A stretch of DNA of 64,000 nt from assembly GCA_037367405.1 (NCBI GenBank), contig JAZKJV010008274.1, positions 310,001-374,000 of the forward strand, written 5' to 3'. Below the pieces are notes generated by a model. It saw only the letters and a list, made by a program, of their open reading frames with translations. It was not told the origin of the DNA and searched no databases. The DNA is from Ottelia alismoides (lineage: Eukaryota > Streptophyta > Magnoliopsida > Alismatales > Hydrocharitaceae). Below are positions 47,202 through 60,043 of this stretch, in pieces. A program made the position numbers and the translations under genes. How positions within the stretch are numbered: the stretch's first letter is position 1; every line of letters begins with the position of its first letter.

Positions 47202-50200
47202 TGATGAATCTCCATTTCATCACCTTTATTCTATCATTTTGGCCTTAAAAATCCCAGTAAATGCATGTAAATACCCTTAATTTGCATAAATTAACATTCA
47301 TCCCTTGTTGTATAAATACTGTATAAAGTGCTATTTTTAATGCCAAATGTATAGAATAAACAAAAGAAAAGAAAAATAATAAAATATCAATGATATTTTC
47401 TGACCCTAAACCATGAGAACTAGGCATCTTGATGACTAGGTCGACAAGGAATAAAGTAAGGGGAGATAAGGGCCATGAATACAATAAAATTCCCATTTAT
47501 TTATCCCTTATTTATTCATTTTGAGACCTATTTTATTTTCCACTTTTTATATCTCAAATAAAGTGACTTTGTACATGAAATTTGTAGAAATAAAATATTA
47601 AAAAATACATAATTTATTTCATACAAAAATAATATACATTGTACAAATTATACTCTAAATAACACTCCAAAATCCCAACTTCCCAGACCAATATCTGTCA
47701 AATAAAAACTCAAAATATATCAAAATCACTTTAATTGTATATAACTTTTAATAAGATATTTAATGACAGTGGTTTCATAGTTTTTGGAGTTAAGGTGTGA
47801 AAGTTAGGTTTTGGACCCCTATTGTACAATACATCCGATTAAATTAATCATTTTATTTATTCTATATTATTGTTATAATTATATATTTTTATAATTTTGT
47901 AAATATTAACACTTGTGCATATTAAAACTAAAATAAAACAATAAAATAAAACACTAAAATAAAATATGTGTATAAAACATATAGATGAAATAATAAACTT
48001 ATACCTTTTGTATTATATAATCTAAAATAATAAAATCATTTGCTAATTATTTTAGAATTTATAAATATTTTTTAGGATGGTTTTTCCTGGTTGGTCAATG
48101 TGGACCAACCATGGCACGTCTCCAGTTGACTCGGGTAACCTGTCTTACCCACACCTGGCCCTTGTTAGAACTAGCTTCTGATCCATCTTCTCACTTTTTC
48201 CCCAATCGATGTATTCATCGATTAGGGATGATCCCTTAACCAAAGTTGCTCCTCATTCATTGTACATACACCAAATCTTTCCTTGGGATGAGGAGCGCTG
48301 CAATGTTGCCATCTCCTCGTTCTATGGAGCATTTTGACCATCTTGTACAAAAACAACCATCTTATCCTCCATTCAATTTCGAACCTCCTTTGACCAAGCT
48401 TGGGCCCTCCTCCTTCGCTCAGGATCGACTCCTGTGACAGGGGTGCCTCCAGCAACCTCGAGCAATGTCCAGCGACGTCTTAGGCGGCTTCCACCGCCAT
48501 CTCCACCGCTTCGCCGACTTGATGTCGACTTCGTAGCTCTGGCCAATGAGGTACTTTATTTCTTGATTTTCCTGTTTAGTTTAGTCCCTAGGGTTTGCTT
48601 TCTCTTTTATTTATATTTTAATCATGTCACTTAGCCATTGATCGCACCTTCGTAGTTCTTCAGAGCTAGCCTCCAACGAACCCCCATCCAATGTACCCCC
48701 TTGTTTTCTGACCGCCTAACCACCTCTATTTCATTCCCTGATGTTCCCAAAACCCTTTGCCACTCCAGCCAACCTACTCCATCCTGGAGCAGGATCCAGG
48801 TGATCCAACTCCCACGCCATGCCAGAGCAACCTTCACATCGAACCCCCGCTTCCATTTGCCCATCTGACGGTCAAGGTAGTTTCCCCTCAACCTTGGTTT
48901 ATTTCCTGTGTAGGATTGAAGCCCCACGGACCAGCTTGAGCAATTTTGGAGGCTCGCCGGAGGATCCTGGAGCTTCGCAGCTCCGTCGACCCTTTGTGAG
49001 CCTTCCGGCCATCGCCGGAGAGTTTTGGAGCTACCGGCTTACAGAGGAGCCTCCAGGAGGAGATTGAGAAATTTTGAAGCAACATAGCACGTCGGAGGAG
49101 GGAGCTATCGCCGGAGGAAACTTACCACGTTGGAGTTCCTCCCTGTTCCTCCTCATCCTCCCTCTGCCATTGGTTCAGGAACGAGCATCCAGGTCTACAG
49201 CCACCGTTCGATCAAGTCCTCCTTCATACATTGAGATCCTCCCAGTGATCCAATCCGGGCCATCCGCGTTGAATCATCATCAAGCCCCCTCATTGCGTCA
49301 CATAGATTAGTGAAGGGAGGGGAACCGTTCGATCAGTGCTTAGATTGTGTATTTTTCCTTCACCCAATCCTTTTTTTTATTTAATATTTGAACCTCAATC
49401 TTTCCTTTGTAGTTTAATTAAATTTGTAAAACTTGCAAAGACGACTCTGCTATTTTTTGTAATTGCATTTAGGTCCATGCCACGTCACCTCACCTGACGC
49501 CCCACGTGAGGTGACATTTTGCAGGCGTGCCCTTAAACATTTATGTACTTCATCCAGGCCCAAGAAATTTTTAATTATGTTATTATTTCTGGAGAAATTG
49601 TAGTCTGGCCCTTGCACTTTATTTTATTTACAAAAATACCCCTAATAGTATTGTAGTTTCTCTTTGTCTTCTTTATTTATTTTAGTTAGGAAATTTGCTC
49701 AGAAATTTCTCGAAAAATAACATAAAGTTCCTAGATGCTTGAATTTTCGCGCCATGTAATTTTTTTTATCATTGTAGGATCTTCTAATATTTATTAAAAA
49801 TGAAAAATAGCCTAAATATTCCTTGTCTACAATATAAAATACATAAAAAATATAAAATATTTTTGATAATTCCAAAAAAATATTTGTTGTGTTTATTTAT
49901 TTTGCAACTCTAGAAATTGAAAAACCTAAAAATATAAAAATAAAGTTCTTAAAAATTTAAAAACCCCAAAAACACTTAAAAATATCTAAAAAAATCTTAA
50001 AAACCCCCAAAATAGTATTTTCTATTTTATATTTTTTTACATTATTATTTTATATTAAAATTAATTTGTAAAATTTAGGACTTCATTTTCAATTTTTAAT
50101 TTCCATTTCAATTTCATCCTATTATTTTAACCATGTTTTATGATATTTTTGACTTTAAAAATATATAAAAATTATCAAATTTCCTGAAAAATCATGAAAA

Positions 50201-50719
50201 TATTTAAAAATTATTTTAAACCCAAAAAATATTTTATTATATTTATTTTGAACATTTTTCATTATATCTATATCTATGTTTGCTTACAATGTATATATAT
50301 CTTATATATAGCTATAATATATTCAAAAAGAAAACAAAAATACAAAATATAAAAAATAAGTAGAAAATATAAAAATATAAAAATTTTAAACAAAATACAA
50401 AAATATAAAACAAAAAATATAAAAATATAAAAATTAAAAACCCACATAAAAAATATAGACAAAGAACCACAATCATCTTTTGTGCTTCATAGCCTAATCT
50501 ATCTAGTTTGCTCCCTGTGTTCAACACTCTACACTACTTGCACTATACACATATTTTGTAGAATTAAATAAAATAAATTTTAACTCCATATTTTTTTTCA
50601 TTGCTTGATTTATTATTGTGGGTTAATTGTTAAATTTTGCAGTTTTCTTGAGCAGTCAATACTTCGAATGCGGTTTCGCTTTGTGAAAACATATGACCCT
50701 CGATAAAATCGTTAAAACA
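47202..50719 (+). repeat. Element D 3' LTR
   Basis: It begins TGATGAATCTCCATTTCATCA and ends GTTAAAACA. It is uninterrupted, and so preserves the empty site of C around 49104-49108. 50270-50470 is extremely AT-rich. No gene is visible; the reading frames on either strand are shared only in part with the 5' LTR. Confidence 0.93.
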
Positions 50720-50724
50720 TGCAT

Positions 50725-51356
50725 GGCTTCCCAAATAAAAGACGATAGGGTGACATGCCCAACAGAGACTTATTAGCGATTCTGTACACCTAAAGGACTG
50801 AGTCAAAAAGTTGGGACCATTTTTTCCTGTCTGGCTTGACAAGCTTCTGGAGTGTCATGTTGATTTCTCTATAGGATAGTTCCGACATACTGTTGGTATG
50901 AGGATGGTAAGGAGATGTGACTCGGTGCTCGATGCCGTAATCCTTCTTGACCTCTTTATTTATGAAGTGACTACCCCTGTCTGATATCAGTATCTTTGGA
51001 ATCCTGAACTGTGAGATGGTGTTTTCTTTCAGAAAGCGACATATTGTACGGTTGTCTGCAGCTCGCGATGGGATAGCTTCAACCCAGCGACTCACATAAT
51101 CAGCGACAAGAAGGCTGAGCTCGTATCCCTGACTGTTAAGGAAGGGTCACATGAAATCGATGCCCTAAGCATCGAATACATCTGCAATCTGAGTGATCTT
51201 CAGGTGCATTGAATCTTTAGTTGTAAGGATTCCTTGTTGTTTCTGACAGCCAGTGTAGAGTTTGACGAATGCTGCAGCTTCCTTAAATAATTTAGGCCAC
51301 CACAGGCCACACTACAACACTTTCGCTGCCATTCTATCTCCAGAATGGTGTCCGCC
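50725..51356 (-). pseudogene. Element A integrase, zinc finger and catalytic core (Athila lineage)
   Basis: The minus strand reads GGHHSGDRMAAKVL next to the F insertion, then CGLWWPKLFKEAAAFVK, GIDFM, SRWVEAIPSRAADNR, ILISDRGSHFINKEV and SELSYREINMTLQKL, and ends MSPYRLLFGKP at the D insertion. The DDE residues lie in GIDFM, ISDRG and SELSYRE. Compared with G2 ([15 protein letters not shown]), this copy lacks a few residues before KDYGIEH. Stops occur after KVL, VFDA, GIDFM and DSVL. It continues at 1874-1403. RNase H and RT of A are not visible: F, G1 and G2 occupy the sequence to the right. Confidence 0.9.
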
Positions 51357-53776
51357 TGATGAATCTACATTTCATCATCTTTATTCTATCATTTTGGCAT
51401 TAAAAACCTAGTAAATGCATGTAAATGTTGTTAATTCATGCATTTTATCATCCACGCATATTTGTGTAAAAAGCGTATAAAATACTGTTTTTAATGCCAA
51501 AATTATAGAATAAAGAAAAGAAAAGAAAAAGAATAAAATGTTGTAAATATTTTATAACCCGAAACCCCGAGACCTAGGCATCTCGATGAATAGGTCGACA
51601 AGGAATAAAGTAGGGGGAGATAAGGGCCAAAATACAACAAAAATACCATTTATTTAATTCATTCTTTACTCATTTTGGGACCTATTTTTGGTTCCACTTT
51701 TTATACCTCAAATAAAGAAACTTTGTATATGAAAGATGTAGATAATTAAATAAAGAAAAATACAAAATTGATTTCACTCAAAAATATTGTACAGATAAAA
51801 AATTATGATCTGAAAAAGTTTCCAAAATCCCAACTTCTCAGACCTGTATCTCTCAGATAAAAACTCGAAATCTAGCAAAATCACCTTTAATTATATATAA
51901 TTTTAAATAAGCTATTTAATGAAGGTGTTTCGCATTTTACGGAGATATGGTTTGAAAGTTAAGTTTGGACCCCTATAGTATACTTGTACAGATTAAAATA
52001 TTCATTTTATTATTTATTGATTATTTTTATAATTTTATATTTTTATAGTTTTGTAAATATTATTTATAATATGTGTGTACATTAAAATATGAATAAAAAC
52101 CTCAAGAAAACACAAAAATAAAATACTCATGTATATAACACATATGTATAATACCTATATATATACCTGTATAATTACTACTCCTATTTTTATTAAGTGT
52201 ACAAAATACATCAAAAAAATAAAATAAAAATATATTTAAGTGAATAAAAATACTTTATAAATATATAAAATAATAAAAAAATAAATAAAATTAAATACAC
52301 AAAATAAAAATAAAATATTAAAATACATAAATAAATATACCTATATAGACCTAAACAACAACTTGTTAATTTTGACCTCGAAAAATAAAATAAAAATCAT
52401 AATAAAAAAATTTATAAAATAATAAATATTTTTCATTTAATAATAAAAAATTAATAAAATCATTTATTATTTTAAATCGAATTAGCAATCCTTTTTTCCA
52501 AGGAATTTTCTGGTTGGTCCACGTGGACCAACCAGAAGACTCCGTTGGTTGACCTCGGTCAACTCTCTGACCGAGGTTTGGACCCTGTCAGAGATGATTT
52601 TTGGCCTTCTTCTCCCATTTTCTAGGCTGCTCCTTTCACCATCTCGTGATACTTCCTTCGTGACCTTTTCTCTCCATTAATCCATGAATCACGCCCAAGT
52701 GTTTTTTCGGGGATTGGATCATTGATCTTCCCATTGTCGCCTCATTCTTCACGCTCATCCACCATCTTGTTCGAAAACCCCCTTCCCTTCCTCTTGCTCT
52801 TTAAACCCTTCTGGACGTTTTCCCTCTCTCTTTGGTGAGCTCCAGACTGGACCTCGTAACAGGAGGTCCTCCAACTCTCTTGAGGCGAGGTTTAGCGGTC
52901 GTGGAGACGTCTCCTACCCCCATCTCCGGCCACGGTTGTGAGGTCCAATCTCAGGTGCTTCCACCTTTGAGGTTCGCACTTTTATCATTTTTCTTGCACT
53001 TTTATTTTCTCCATAGTCTTAGGATCATTGCACTACATCCCTTTCGCCCTTTCACCCATTTAATCACCTGTGCCACCACCTCACCGGAGCTTGCTCCAAC
53101 GAGCTTTGTCTCCGCCCTTCCACCCTATTTTGCCTACTTGAGGGTCGCAGCAATTTGCCCGCGACCCTCTTAACACTTTTCTGCAGGTCTTGAGCTTTCA
53201 CTGGTACCTGGGAGCAATTTTACACCCCCCTCCGTCGGAGGTACCTAGGGGACCGAAGCTCCGCCGCTGTCGTAGACGAGGTGCAAAGACCCTCTGACCA
53301 TTTTGAGGCTTCCCACATCTGGAGATCACCTGCAGGAGACGTTCCGGGTCGTCTTGAGCTTCAAAGACCGGCGTAGGAGGGCGGGGGAGGTCGCGGAAGC
53401 TCGCCGTCATCGGCCTTCTTCCACGTTCTTCCTCCTGGCCTCTCAACCGTTCGATACTGAGCAGATGCCAAACACGCCAGCATCCGTCTGATGGATCGAG
53501 CCCAGCAGCCTTTGATCATCTTCGGGTGATCTTATTCAGACCGTTGGATCACGAATCGACATCATGCATCTCGGGCATGCCACGCGTCAAGTGGGCGATC
53601 TTTAGCTGTCCGATCTGCCTGGGCGAGGGTATTTTGCGCTATTTCCCTCGCGAGTTTTTGTATAAACTTTCTTAGGTAGTTCATTTTATTTTGTAATAAT
53701 TATAGAACCGCCCCCGAACTTCTAGTAATTGCATTTTCATCCCTGGACACGTCACCTCACGTGTCTCATGCACGTG
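51357..53776 (+). repeat. Element F LTR, first part (Athila-like, related to D LTR)
   Basis: It starts TGATGAATCTACATTTCATCA inside A's integrase and follows the D LTR in order: AT-rich U3 with ATATACCTATATA words, a CACGTG palindrome at 52508-52537, and a GC-richer transcribed part. The first part ends at the solo LTR G1. The palindrome and coding-like stretches are the only non-AT-rich features. I call no gene. Confidence 0.85.
52508..52537. promoter_or_regulatory. Perfect 30 bp palindrome centred on CACGTG in F LTR
   Basis: The left half is TTCTGGTTGGTCCAC and the right half is its exact reverse complement. It is homologous to the site in D but extended with different outer bases that still pair. 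This means that the outer arms changed on both sides together. Confidence 0.55.
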
Positions 53777-56700
53777 TGAAATAGCTTCCCACTACCCTGG
53801 TTAATTCAATTAAATTAATGGTCAAATTAATTAATAATGTTCATTGTAGTCGGATAATGAGAGCAGATCAAAAACCACTATTAATTAAAATAAGTTAATC
53901 TTGAGCAGCAATTTTTTTTACTTGGGCAAGCCCAAGGTCAAACTCAGGGAGGTAGCTGTCTCCTTAGGTAGATTTTTACCAAAGTCCAAGGTTTGATTTT
54001 CGGGGAATAATTTTTTTTGGTCTTTTTCATTTTTTTATGCAAGACACATGCAAAATCTAGCCCGTTTACAAGTTAATTCAGAAAGGTGATCAAATCAAGT
54101 CATAAAGTTACGAAACTTGGCCAGATGATGAAATGCAATGAAATTAAGGTTCCCCAATTTTTTTAAAATTTTCTGATACTAAATAAATTTACTGTGAATT
54201 AAAAATGAATACAAGGTGATTTTGACTAAATTAATTTTAATAAATATCAAATCACAATATTTTTAAGAGTAAAAAATTACCCTAGATAGATCTGAACATG
54301 AGGAATCCAGGAAAATTATTAAACCTAAATTTTGATGTGAAATGAACCTATTAAAAATTAATTAAGGAAATCACTATATGAATTATGTAGGCATTGCATG
54401 CGTGCAATTGAGATGAAATTTTTATGCAAGGTAAATCTAATTATTCTAGATCTAATGTGATTTTTTGGGAATTTTTGGAGTCACAGAGAAATTACTATCA
54501 ATTAAGAGGCATAAATGGGCAAAATATAGTAAAATTGAACCAATTAATTAATAGAAAAATCCATTGATATTACAAAAACATGCAACACGTCACATAATTA
54601 GGAGGACAATGTAAGATACACAATGCAATTTTCCAAACTGAAAAATGAATTAAGATGAATGCCTAAACATGCGTTCAAATATAGGGGTGTAAATGCAATT
54701 ACAGGAATTAAAATTGCTAAAAATAAAACATGCTGACAGGGACCAATATGAAATTACCTATAATGCTAAGGGGGTGGATGCAATTTCTCCACTAAACACA
54801 TGCTCCTCACGTAGGGTCTCCTAACAGGGACTGAAATGCAATTCTGGAAACCTCTAGGGGCCTCAGTGCAATTTACCCAGGACTCACGTGCAGATCACGT
54901 GGGGAGTCCCAGGCTCGGTGGTCTTCGGAGGCTCGGAGCGAGGCTTGGGTGGTTCTGGAGGTTCGGATCTGGCTCGGAGTAGCATCGGGTGATCCGAGCC
55001 TAGTAGTCGGGGAAGAGGCTCGGATCAAGCGATGTGGACTGATCTGGATCGTGGGATCAAGGATGATCCAACGGTAGCCGGCTGCGGATGCGTGGCGTGT
55101 CTAGACCCGTTGGATCAAGATTGATCCAACGATCCTTGAAGCTCGATGAAGATGGCTACGTGGACGATCGATCGCCGCTGGATCAGGATAAATCCAACGA
55201 CCCTCTGATGCTCTGGCGATCGGTGACGTGGCGTGATCAGGTACGTAGGATCCGCCTGATCCTACGGCTGCGGGGCGAGGCGATGTGGATGACTCCTGGT
55301 CGTTCGATCAAGAGGATCGAACGACATCTGGCTGTCATCTCCAACGGCCCTCCGCCTCTTGCGGCGGAGAGGGCTGGGCTCCGACGAAGCTGGCCTAGCT
55401 CCGCCAAATCCTCCCGTCGTCGGTGAAGGATGATGGAGGCTCTGGAGTAGCTTGGAAGATTCGTGGATGGATGGCGGAGCGTCCGACGGTCTCAGGAGTG
55501 GAGGAGAGTCTCTGGAATGTGGTGGCGGAGGAGCTCGAATGCAGCTCCGACGAGCCTCCGGGCAATCAAGGAGATAGCACCTGCAGGGGGTTAGAAGATA
55601 ACCGAAGCATGCAAAATGTCCGTGGAGTGGTGTGGAGTGGAATGCGAGGCCTATGAAGCGGTGAGGGTGACCGGTGATCAAGCTCCGCCTAGGTGGAGGA
55701 GCTGGCGTCGGTGAGAAATGGAGTATGTCGTCGGAAGGAATGGAGGAGCTCATGAAGATCAGAGCTCTCTTGCGGAGCTCGGGGAATGGTTGGCGGAGCG
55801 AGATGATGCTTGTGGATGTCGAATAAAATGGGAGAAGGAAAAGGAAAAACAAGAAGAAGATCGGGGAAGAGATAGAGGGGTCTACCTGGGGTCAGAAGCT
55901 CGGAGGGAGCATCCAGGTCGTCGCTCGAAGGCCGGTTGGAGTCTTGAGCTCGTGCAACACCTTGGAGGAGCTGCAACATGGCGGTGTTCGGCCGTGGATC
56001 TCGCTGGAGGTATTCTCGATCTTCGCTAGACCTCGGGTCAAATTGCTGTCACCAATCTGCAGGTGGGAGCACGGAGACACTCTGTGTGGTGGCGGATGGG
56101 GGTGAAAGTGGTCGGAGGTGACTGATTTATAGGATGATGGTGACGGGGTAACTGGCGACGAGGTGGTGTTCGTGGGTGTCGTGGAGCGACTTTGAGGGTC
56201 ATCATGGAGGTCGAGGGGGCTAGCGAGGTTGAGGAACGAGTGGGCGACGTAGTGGTGGTGTCAGTGGTCGGAGAAGGTGGTCGGCGTGCAGCCCAAAATA
56301 GAAAGGGGGTGGCCCCTTGCGCACGGTGGAGAACGTGGGTGCGGGGCGTGCGGAGGTAGACGACGATGTCTCAACCGTTGGATCTCGCGATCCGACGGTC
56401 ATGATCAGGGCGCTATTGAGCGGCTACGATTTGATCGAGGGTGCGTGATCGAAGGGCTCGTACCGCACCACGTGGCGTACTGAGGATGCGACGCGAAGGG
56501 ACGGACAAGACTAAATCTGATCTACGATCGGATTGTGGAGAGCGAAGGCAGTTATGGACGGTGTAGATCAATGCGCCCAGAGGGAGATCAGAGGGAGCAC
56601 AGAATGCCACGTGGTGGACTGTGGGCGAAGCGCTAGCGAACGGTGTGGATGAGATCTGTGGATGATCAGACGGTGGGAAACCTAGGGCGTACGTGGAAAT

Positions 56701-57460
56701 CACTGGGCCGTTGGATCTAGATGAAGATCCAATGGTCCAGGGCACGGGCGGATAGGTCAAAGGGAGCGGGCCGCGTGGCGCAATCAGAGGGCGCCACGTG
56801 GCCAGCTCTGAGTGGCTGAAAGGGAAAATGAGATTAGAGGGAGAAGGAGACCGAATTTGGAAAAACTCAAAACATGAAAGTTGTAGATCGCGATGAGATC
56901 TACAAGTTTCATGTTGACCAAAAATGGAGATGAGGTCGAATGTCATAAAAAATACAAGAATACAAATATACATATGTATAGTATACAAGGAGGCCCAAAA
57001 GCCCAAGTTTTGCCTACGAGCTCCGAATTGAATGAAATTAGTCTCATTTTAAAGGTCTCTGGATGTGTATTAATCTGAAGGTGAATAAACCTAATTTGGA
57101 GTTTGTAAGAGAGAGATATGGGCATTCTAAGGTCCAGGGGGTTTGGGGCTTTATTGGATATTTTACAAGATAAGAACTCTGGCCTTCTTCCCTATATTAT
57201 TAACTAATGGTGTACACACTATAAGGAAGGTGTTATTTCAGTTTGGAGGGGATAAAATACAAATGAATAGGTGGATATTTTACAGTGGATTTTACACATG
57301 GATTAGCTTCTTATTAAATGCAAATATGAATGCTAAAATGCACATTTTGTGGATTGATGCATGAATGCTATTTATGCAAGATAAAGGGAAATATGATGCT
57401 AAATACCCCGGGACAAAGCTCTATTTTCAACTTTAAGTGTGATGAATCACAGATTCATCA
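53777..57460 (-). mobile_element. G1, solo LTR of an Athila-like family, 3.7 kb
   Basis: It is flanked by a perfect target duplication ACGTG (53772-53776 and 57461-57465). The minus strand starts TGATGAATC-TGT-GATTCATCA and ends GCTATTTCA. There is no interior, so the element was reduced by recombination between its LTRs. It is related to the LTRs of E and very close to the G2 fragment at 58086-58658. A GC-rich promoter and leader region lies at about 54880-56830, with a TATA box at 56124-56133. Open frames there lie on both strands and are not called genes. Confidence 0.93.
56124..56133 (-). promoter_or_regulatory. TATA box of solo LTR G1
   Basis: The minus strand reads CCTATAAATCAG, in the same relative position as the TATA box in E's LTRs. 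It could still drive transcription leftwards into F and A. Confidence 0.6.
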
Positions 57461-57465
57461 ACGTG

Positions 57466-58085
57466 AGGGCGGACATTTTGCACCAGGGGCCCTGCGTCTT
57501 TTTGTATTTTGAGAAAAGTCCAGAAAATTTTTATTGCAGTTATTAAGTTTTTGGATTATTTGCATTCACGCCCTCAGGATTTTTGTATTTGCTTTTGGGT
57601 CCCCCAAGGCGCGTTCGTAGCACGTGTGTGGGTGGGCTTTTTGCAATGACATCCTTGGGCTTCTGGTTATTTGTCTTTAGTCCAGTAACATTTTTATTTA
57701 GTTATATAATTTCTGGAATATTTGCACGCAAGCCCCTAGACTTTTTGCATATTACGATAATACCCATGCTAGGAATGATTTTTCTTTTTATTTCCTTTAT
57801 TTATTTCATGCATCTCTAAATTGCTAAAAAATCCACAAAAATTACCATATGCTCATGTTGCATTCTAGTTTCACGGCATATTTTTATTTTGCATATTTAT
57901 TGCATTTTAATATTTATAAAAAATAAAAAACACATATTTCTCTACTATCAGCATTATAAAATCCATAAAAATTATAAAAACTCCTTTAAAAATTCCAAAA
58001 AAATAAATTTTGTGTATTTTAGTGTCTTTTATATTCAGATCAAAAATCATTAAAAAATATAAAAGAAAACTCCTAAAAATTATAT
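57466..58085 (+). repeat. Element F LTR, second part, truncated
   Basis: It continues F's LTR after G1 and corresponds to about 27650-28080 of D's LTR, for example TTTCTGGA, TTTCACG, AATATTTATAAAAAATAA and ATTCCAAAAAAATA. It ends abruptly at 58085, about 0.6 kb before the LTR end expected from D. The GC-richer start includes GGCGCGTTCGTAGCACGTG. No gene. Confidence 0.78.
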
Positions 58086-58658
58086 CTCGATGAGATCTAC
58101 AAGTTTCATGTTGACCAAAAACGGAGATGAGGTCGAATGTGATACAAAAATACAAGAATACAAATATACATATGTATAGTATACAAGGAGGCCCAAAAAC
58201 CCAAGTTTTGCCTACGAGCTCCGAATTGAATGAAATTAGTCTCATTTTAAAGGTCTCTGGATATGTATTAATCTGAAGGTGAGTAGACCTAATTCGGAGT
58301 TTGTAAGATATAGATATGGGCATTCTAAGGTCCAGGGGGTTTGGGGCTTTATTGGATATTTTAGAAGATAAGAACTATGGCCTTCTTCCCTATATTATTA
58401 ACTAATGGTGTACACACTATAAGGAAGGTATTATTTCAGTTTGGAGGGGATAAAATACAAATGAATAGGTGGATATTTTACAGTGGAATTTACACATGGA
58501 TTGGCTTCTTATTAAATGCAAATATGAAAGCTAAAATGCACATTTTGTGGATTGATGCATGAATGCTATTTATGCAAGATAAAGAGAAATATGATGCTAA
58601 ATAACTGGGGACAAAGCTCTATTTTCAACTTTAAGAGTGATGAATCACAGATTCATCA
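58086..58658 (-). repeat. G2 3' LTR, U3 fragment only
   Basis: It matches 56890-57460 of G1 closely and ends (minus-strand start) with TGATGAATCTGTGATTCATCA next to the polypurine tract. The remaining 3 kb of LTR is missing, replaced at 58085 by F's LTR. Confidence 0.88.
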
Positions 58659-58668
58659 ACCCCCTACT
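58659..58668 (-). other. G2 polypurine tract
   Basis: The minus strand reads CGAGTAGGGGGT directly before the LTR, a variant of AGTATAGGGGG. CAGGGACGAGTAG matches the AGGGAC mini-hairpin element of the other copies. Confidence 0.8.
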
Positions 58669-60043
58669 CGTCCCTGATCAACTAAAATGAAATGCAAAAG
58701 TGAAATGATTTTGGGTTCCATACCAAGGTCATGAAGAAAAGTTGAAAATAGAGCTTGACTCAACCTTTGGATTAATTGTGTGTCGGAACCTCATTGGGAT
58801 CTGAACTTAAGACCTAACAGACTTCAAGTTCCACAAGTCTTCTATTCAAGACGACTCAACAGTCATGTCAGAACAAATCCTCAGACGCAAATTTCTGATG
58901 ACTATGATTCTTACTTGTACTGTGTAAGTGAGATGTAGCTCTCCACATCAGAAATGGCTTAGAAACAGCCTCCTCTAACAAGGTAACTCTAATTACCCAG
59001 TCCAGTAATTCTTTCCTCGAGGAGCGGGGTATTCCCTTCTAAGTTTAAGTGCGACCAGCTCAAGAGGAGGGGGTAGAGAAAAGAATGGACGGTAGCCAGT
59101 GTAGCCACCTATCGCGGGATGCCTGACCAGTGTAGCCAAGTCATCCAGCTGCAGACTTTTTGCTAATATACATTCTCTGACAGGTATTTTGTTTTCTATT
59201 TGACCTGTCTACTTTTTTTTGGAGTTTTTGCATTTTTTTGAACTATATACAGGGTGCAGCATGTATATCAGGAGTTTTTCCTCTTGAGCCAGTAGACTAT
59301 CCCCCTTTTGAAGCATTATTGCAACCCACAACATCCCGTCCTTAGATGTCAACACCACCAGACTAAGTTGAGATGCACTACCCTCCGTAGAGGAGGATGG
59401 ATGTTTCCACCCGTGTGCTACTCCATGCTAAAGGATTCTACTTCCTCACCACCTCATTAATGAAGAGCTATGTGCATAGTGCTTGTCCAAGTTAGGTCAC
59501 TGTCTAAAAGAATCCTGTGTGTGCACGAGATATTCTACTTAGACTAATCAAGATGCCATGTGAACATAAACTTGCGGACTAAAAGAATTAAGTCACTTGA
59601 CCTGAGAAATCTTAACTCCAGTTCCTATAAGGTTCCTCTGAAATTAGGTGGATTAAGGTCAAATCAAGTCCATCCTTAATATCTACTTATAACTTGGTTC
59701 AGAACCCACTAGCTTTTCACCTTGCACATGCAAGATATGCGGACGAGATGCAGATGACATGCTATGAAATGCAAGACTCTCTTTTTTTCTTTCTTTTCTG
59801 ATGTAGAGATGATATGCAAGAGTAAATAAGAAGCCATTGAATTTTGTCCATTTTTTATTTTTTTAATTATTTGGTATACCTCCTATGTTACAACAATTTA
59901 CAAGAGTATTATTCAGATTATACAAGTGTATTTCAAAAAAATTCTCCAAATTTTAACCAGCCCGTAATTATTGCGTAATATATACAAAGATACATGAAAA
60001 TACAAGCTATGGGTAAAGTATATATGTAATATATACACACCCC
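58669..60043 (-). other. G2 3' UTR with conserved blocks
   Basis: No gene. In plus coordinates: CTCGAGGAGCGGGGTATTCC (about 59017), GTAGCCAGTGTAGCC (59093) with a second CCAGTGTAGCC (59129), GCTATGTGCATAGTGCTTG (59467), and AAATTAGGTGGATTAAGG (about 59642), all matching D, E or B in reverse. Confidence 0.65.

Larger units (their letters stand above)
1875..50719 (+). mobile_element. Element D, pol-less Athila-like LTR retrotransposon, interrupted by C (with B) and E
   Basis: After removing nested insertions, D has two LTRs of about 3.5-3.6 kb, a tRNA-Asp type primer site, a long leader, one retropepsin-bearing reading frame, a hairpin array, a conserved 3' UTR and a polypurine tract. I see no gag core, reverse transcriptase, RNase H or integrase. 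It is inserted in the integrase of A. The flanking 5-mers are GGCAT (1870-1874) and TGCAT (50720-50724), consistent with a 5 bp target duplication in which one copy mutated. C entered its 5' LTR and E its interior, so D is older than both. Confidence 0.9.

Noticed and set aside
55262..57006. Several open frames of 100-200 codons on both strands in solo LTR G1
   Set aside because: They overlap on opposite strands in a GC-rich leader region, show no domain, and are not preserved in related LTRs.
57466..58085. Segment between the two G-type LTR pieces as a captured host gene fragment
   Set aside because: It aligns in order with the later part of D's LTR, so it is the continuation of F's LTR after the solo LTR G1.
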